Below are positions 6,207 through 8,579 of a stretch of DNA of 8,579 nt, in pieces. Both the position numbers and the translations under genes were made by a program. Below the pieces are notes generated by a model, which was not told the origin of the DNA, searched no databases, and saw only the letters and a list, made by a program, of their open reading frames with translations. Source of the DNA: Acidimicrobiia bacterium (GTDB lineage: Bacteria; Actinomycetota; Acidimicrobiia; Spongiisociales; UBA5794); NCBI GenBank assembly GCA_030618675.1, contig JAUXCV010000060.1, forward strand, positions 1 through 8,579. The letters are read 5' to 3'. Every line of letters begins with the position of its first letter. The first letter of the stretch is position 1.

Positions 6207-6222
6207 TGAGTGCTCACGCTAC
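6198..6222. other. Hairpin straddling the four-helix-bundle stop codon
   Basis: GTAGC (6198-6202) pairs with GCTAC (6218-6222), and GTGAG (6206-6210) with CTCAC (6213-6217). This gives a 10-bp stem with a 3-nt bulge and a 2-nt apical gap, which probably opens to a larger loop. It overlaps the last octamer and contains the TAG stop of the minus-strand gene. No T-tract follows on either strand, so it may be a structural end of the cassette or a factor-dependent terminator. Confidence 0.45.
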
Positions 6223-6572
6223 GAGCGGACGTTGGCCTTCAGTCTGATCAGCATCCGCCTGATTGCGCCGATCTCGTCGAGATACTCATCGGCGACGGCA
6301 TCAGTGATCAACTCCAGATCCTTGACGAGCAGTAGATGGCTCTCGAGTTCAGCCGCCGAGCCGAGGGCGATCGTCAAGAACCGGCGGAACTCCTTCACAG
6401 ATTCACGTCCCGCGCCTTCAGCGATGTTCGCGGGAACAGACATTGCCGCTCGTGTGATCTGATCGCCGAGACCGAAGCGGTGGCGTCCGGTGAATCCATC
6501 AGCCATTCGATGGACCTCGACAGCAAGACCATGGGACCGTTGCCATACATTGAGTCTTCGAAAGTTCCGCAT
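6219..6572 (-). CDS. Four-helix-bundle protein, S23/IVS-protein family
   Basis: This encodes a 117-residue protein of the 23S rRNA-intervening-sequence protein family, related to Avd of diversity-generating retroelements. Recognisable blocks are MRNFRRLNVWQ at the start, GLGDQITRAAMSVPANIAEGAGR in the middle (the family's QirRAa-Sip-NIAEG signature), and EFRRFLTIALGSAAELESHLLL followed by a long amphipathic last helix. Family members form basic pentameric or similar bundles; nucleic-acid binding is suspected, but the cellular role of stand-alone copies is unknown. I place the start at the ATG (6570-6572) because it matches the family N-terminus and follows GAAGGGGGG, although that purine run is unusually close to the start. 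An in-frame GTG at 6594-6596 would add 8 residues. The gene is opposite in direction to hpf and secA and is enclosed by the inverted repeats. Confidence 0.85.
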   Translation of the reverse strand: MRNFRRLNVWQRSHGLAVEVHRMADGFTGRHRFGLGDQITRAAMSVPANIAEGAGRESVKEFRRFLTIALGSAAELESHLLLVKDLELITDAVADEYLDEIGAIRRMLIRLKANVRS

Positions 6573-6668
6573 CCCCCCTTCATACACGAAGAGCACCGTC
6601 GGTTCTAGATAGTCGATCCCGCACCTCGAGTCCCGGCTGTCACCATCGACAACGACAAGCGGGGATTC

Positions 6669-6719
6669 CTCGGCTACTCGGCTACTCCGCTACTCCGCTA
6701 CTCAGCTACCCAGCTACTC
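6669..6719. repeat. Right 51-bp inverted repeat, six octamers
   Basis: Six octamers at 6671-6718 read on the plus strand CGGCTACT, CGGCTACT, CCGCTACT, CCGCTACT, CAGCTACC, CAGCTACT. The reverse complement matches 6156-6206 at 48 of 51 positions. It ends 43 nt before the secA start codon, so any -35 of the secA promoter would lie within a few bases of the repeat edge. Confidence 0.93.
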
Positions 6720-6748
6720 GCCCCGCCCAACAAGCCAACGGGTCCCCG

Positions 6749-6754
6749 TAGTAT
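6749..6754 (+). promoter_or_regulatory. Candidate -10 box for secA, leaderless start
   Basis: TAGTAT ends 8 nt before the ATG at 6763, with no Shine-Dalgarno in between. As with manB and comF, this spacing suggests transcription starting at or near the start codon. No clear -35 is visible; its expected place (about 6726-6731) is just outside the right inverted repeat. Confidence 0.45.
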
Positions 6755-6762
6755 TCGTCTCT

Positions 6763-8579
6763 ATGTCCATCTTCTCCAAAGCTCTTCGCATCGGCGAGGG
6801 CAAACGCCTCAAGGAACTTGAAGGTCTTGTCACGCGCGTCAACGCTCTCGAAGCGGAGATCGAGCCACTGAGCGACGACGATCTCGTTGCGAAGACCGCT
6901 GAATTCCGTAATCGCGTTCGTAACGGCGAACCGGTTGACGATCTCGAGGACGAGGCTTACTCCGTCGTTCGTGAAGCGGCGAAGCGAACGCTCGGTCAGC
7001 GTCATTTCGACGTTCAGATCATCGGCGCAGGCACGCTTCATCGTGGGATGATCTCCGAGATGCGCACCGGTGAGGGGAAGACGCTCGTCTCCACGATGCC
7101 GTCGTACCTGAACTCACTCGCCGGCAAGGGCGTGCACATCGTCACCGTGAACGACTACCTCGCAGAGCGCGACTCGAACTGGATGGGACAAGTTCTCCGA
7201 TTCCTCGGCCTCGATGTCGGACTCATCCAGGCCGAGATGATGCCCCAGGAACGCAAGCCGGCATATCGCGCGGACATCACCTACGGAACGAACAACGAAT
7301 TCGGGTTCGACTACCTCAGGGACAACATGACGATGCGCCCCGAGGATCGCACTCAGCGGGGCCACTTCTTCGCGATCGTCGATGAGGTCGATTCGATCCT
7401 CATCGACGAAGCCAGAACACCGCTCATCATCTCCGGAAGGGTCGGAGAGACCGGGAAGTGGTACCGGGATTTCGCTCGCATCGTCGAGCGACTCCGAAGA
7501 GACGAGCACTACGAGGTTGATGAGAAGAAGAGACAGGTCATCGTCACCGAGACCGGCGTGACTCAAGTCGAGCAGATCCTCGGCGTCGAGAACATGTACG
7601 ACCATGCCAACGTCGACTTCATCCACCACCTCGACGTGGCGTTGAAGGCGAAGGGGCTCTATCACCGCGATGTCGACTACCTCATCAAGGGCGGTGACGT
7701 CATGATCGTGGATGAGTTCACCGGTCGGGTGCTCGAAGGTCGGCGCTACTCCGAGGGTCTCCACCAGGCGATCGAGGCGAAGGAAGGCGTTCACATCAAG
7801 GAGGAGAACCAGACCCTCGCCACGATCACCCTCCAGAACTACTTCCGCATGTACGAGAAGCTCTCGGGGATGACGGGTACCGCTCTCACCGAGGCCGGAG
7901 AGTTCAACGGGATCTACGGACTCGAGGTTCTCGACATCCCGACGAACCAGCCGATCGCCCGCCTCGACCAGGCAGACGTCGTCTACCTCGACGAGGATCA
8001 CAAGTTCGCCGCCCTCGCCGACGACATAGAAGAGCGAAGCCACCGCGGCCAACCCGTTCTCGTCGGAACCATTTCGATCGAGAAGTCCGAACGACTTGCC
8101 GGGACGCTGAAGCGCCGGGGCATCAAGCACGAGGTCCTCAACGCGAAGCAGCATGAGCGGGAGGGCCACATCATCGCCCAGGCGGGGCAACTGGGGGCGG
8201 TCACGGTCGCGACGAACATGGCGGGACGAGGCGTCGACATCCAGTTGGGTGGGAATCCCGAGGAACTCGCGCGAGCCGAGATGATCCGCAAAGAGATCCC
8301 ATCGGACGATCCGGGATACGAGGAGGCGCTCGTCGCTTCCATCGGGCGATTCAGGACGGAGACGGAACAGCAGAGGCAGCAGGTTCTCGACGCCGGCGGC
8401 TTGTACGTGCTCGGTACCGAGCGCCACGATTCCCGCCGTATCGACAACCAGTTGCGAGGCCGCTCCGGCAGGCAGGGCGATCCGGGGGAATCTCGCTTCT
8501 ATCTGTCGCTTGAGGACGATCTCATGCGCCGGTTTGCCAACGAACGAGTGGCCTCGATCATGGAGAGATTGCGGATTCC
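6763..8579 (+). CDS. secA: Preprotein translocase ATPase SecA, 5' part
   Basis: This encodes the first 605 residues of SecA, the motor that drives unfolded preproteins through SecYEG at the inner face of the membrane. The N-terminus FSKALRIGEGKRLKELE is typical. The ATPase core shows the conserved HFDVQIIG stretch (81-88), Walker A MRTGEGKT at 100-107 and the DEVD box at 207-210, followed by SILIDEARTPLIISG. The preprotein cross-linking domain follows (around 226-370). The second nucleotide-binding domain has VGTISIEKSE, TNMAGRG at 484-490 and the arginine-finger segment RRIDNQLRGRSGRQGD (558-573). The frame runs off the window; the helical wing, scaffold helix and C-terminal linker are missing. 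All motifs of a canonical SecA1 are intact, with no sign of a SecA2-type deletion in the visible part. The ATG at 6763 is the only start that fits the family. Confidence 0.97.
   Translation, partial: MSIFSKALRIGEGKRLKELEGLVTRVNALEAEIEPLSDDDLVAKTAEFRNRVRNGEPVDDLEDEAYSVVREAAKRTLGQRHFDVQIIGAGTLHRGMISEMRTGEGKTLVSTMPSYLNSLAGKGVHIVTVNDYLAERDSNWMGQVLRFLGLDVGLIQAEMMPQERKPAYRADITYGTNNEFGFDYLRDNMTMRPEDRTQRGHFFAIVDEVDSILIDEARTPLIISGRVGETGKWYRDFARIVERLRRDEHYEVDEKKRQVIVTETGVTQVEQILGVENMYDHANVDFIHHLDVALKAKGLYHRDVDYLIKGGDVMIVDEFTGRVLEGRRYSEGLHQAIEAKEGVHIKEENQTLATITLQNYFRMYEKLSGMTGTALTEAGEFNGIYGLEVLDIPTNQPIARLDQADVVYLDEDHKFAALADDIEERSHRGQPVLVGTISIEKSERLAGTLKRRGIKHEVLNAKQHEREGHIIAQAGQLGAVTVATNMAGRGVDIQLGGNPEELARAEMIRKEIPSDDPGYEEALVASIGRFRTETEQQRQQVLDAGGLYVLGTERHDSRRIDNQLRGRSGRQGDPGESRFYLSLEDDLMRRFANERVASIMERLRI

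Larger units (their letters stand above)
6156..6719. mobile_element. Inverted-repeat-bounded cassette with four-helix-bundle gene
   Basis: This 564-bp unit consists of 51-bp imperfect inverted repeats around 462 bp holding a single S23-family gene on the minus strand. It sits between hpf and secA, genes often adjacent in actinobacteria. No transposase is present and no target duplication is visible: the left flank ends CGGAGTGATT and the right flank starts GCCCCGCCCA. The architecture, a four-helix-bundle ORF inside a long stem, resembles the intervening sequences inserted in some bacterial 23S rRNA genes, but here in an intergenic site. Mobility, whether in trans or by RNA-level excision, is inferred from structure only. 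It could also be a genomic repeat family that happens to flank the gene. Confidence 0.5.

Noticed and set aside
6157..6718. CRISPR-like array
   Set aside because: The octamers are contiguous with no spacers, and no cas genes are present.
6156..6719. Diversity-generating retroelement, suggested by the Avd-related protein
   Set aside because: No reverse transcriptase, template repeat or variable-repeat target gene is present in the window.
7114..8427. Long 437-codon open frame on the minus strand opposite secA
   Set aside because: secA is unmistakable on the plus strand; the antisense frame is rich in D/E/V/L runs typical of a codon-bias shadow and has no recognisable domain.

Overview
The window looks like a chromosomal housekeeping segment from a high-GC Gram-positive bacterium (Actinomycetota), possibly an uncultured lineage such as Acidimicrobiia. 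The reasons are the G+C-rich codon use, TANNNT -10 boxes sitting 6-8 nt before start codons that lack a Shine-Dalgarno sequence (leaderless style), and a gene order resembling the mycobacterial manB / SIS-domain isomerase / sahH ... comF / hpf / secA1 neighbourhood. The lineage assignment is inference; no rRNA is present.

Layout. Positions 1-273 hold the 3' end of a GtrA-family membrane protein. It converges on a minus-strand family 2 glycosyltransferase (280-987). A 72-bp divergent promoter region (988-1059) follows. Next is a tightly coupled plus-strand operon with 4-nt start/stop overlaps at every junction: phosphomannomutase/phosphoglucomutase (1060-2397), a 60-aa Trm112-like zinc-ribbon protein (2394-2576), a bifunctional phosphoglucose/phosphomannose isomerase (2573-3565) and adenosylhomocysteinase (3562-4809). 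After a short gap with three tandem octamers comes comF (4889-5608), coupled by a GTGA overlap to a long-form ribosome hibernation factor hpf (5605-6153). The window ends inside secA (6763-8579, first 605 residues).

The first operon interconverts fructose-6-P, mannose-6-P and mannose-1-P (and the glucose counterparts), feeding sugar-nucleotide and cell-envelope glycan synthesis. The neighbouring glycosyltransferase and GtrA protein fit the same theme. AhcY clears S-adenosylhomocysteine after methylation reactions. ComF, HPF and SecA belong to other cell functions, and their clustering appears to be inherited synteny.

The most unusual feature is a 564-bp cassette (6156-6719) between hpf and secA. 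It consists of a four-helix-bundle (23S rRNA intervening-sequence protein/S23 family) gene on the minus strand, enclosed by 51-bp inverted repeats that match at 48 of 51 positions. Each repeat contains six tandem octamers of the AGTAGCGG type. A separate three-octamer array of the same family follows the ahcY stop codon, at exactly the same offset and with the same GTGATT context as the left repeat after hpf. This has the architecture of a small mobile or RNA-excisable element outside rRNA and is the best candidate here for something undescribed.
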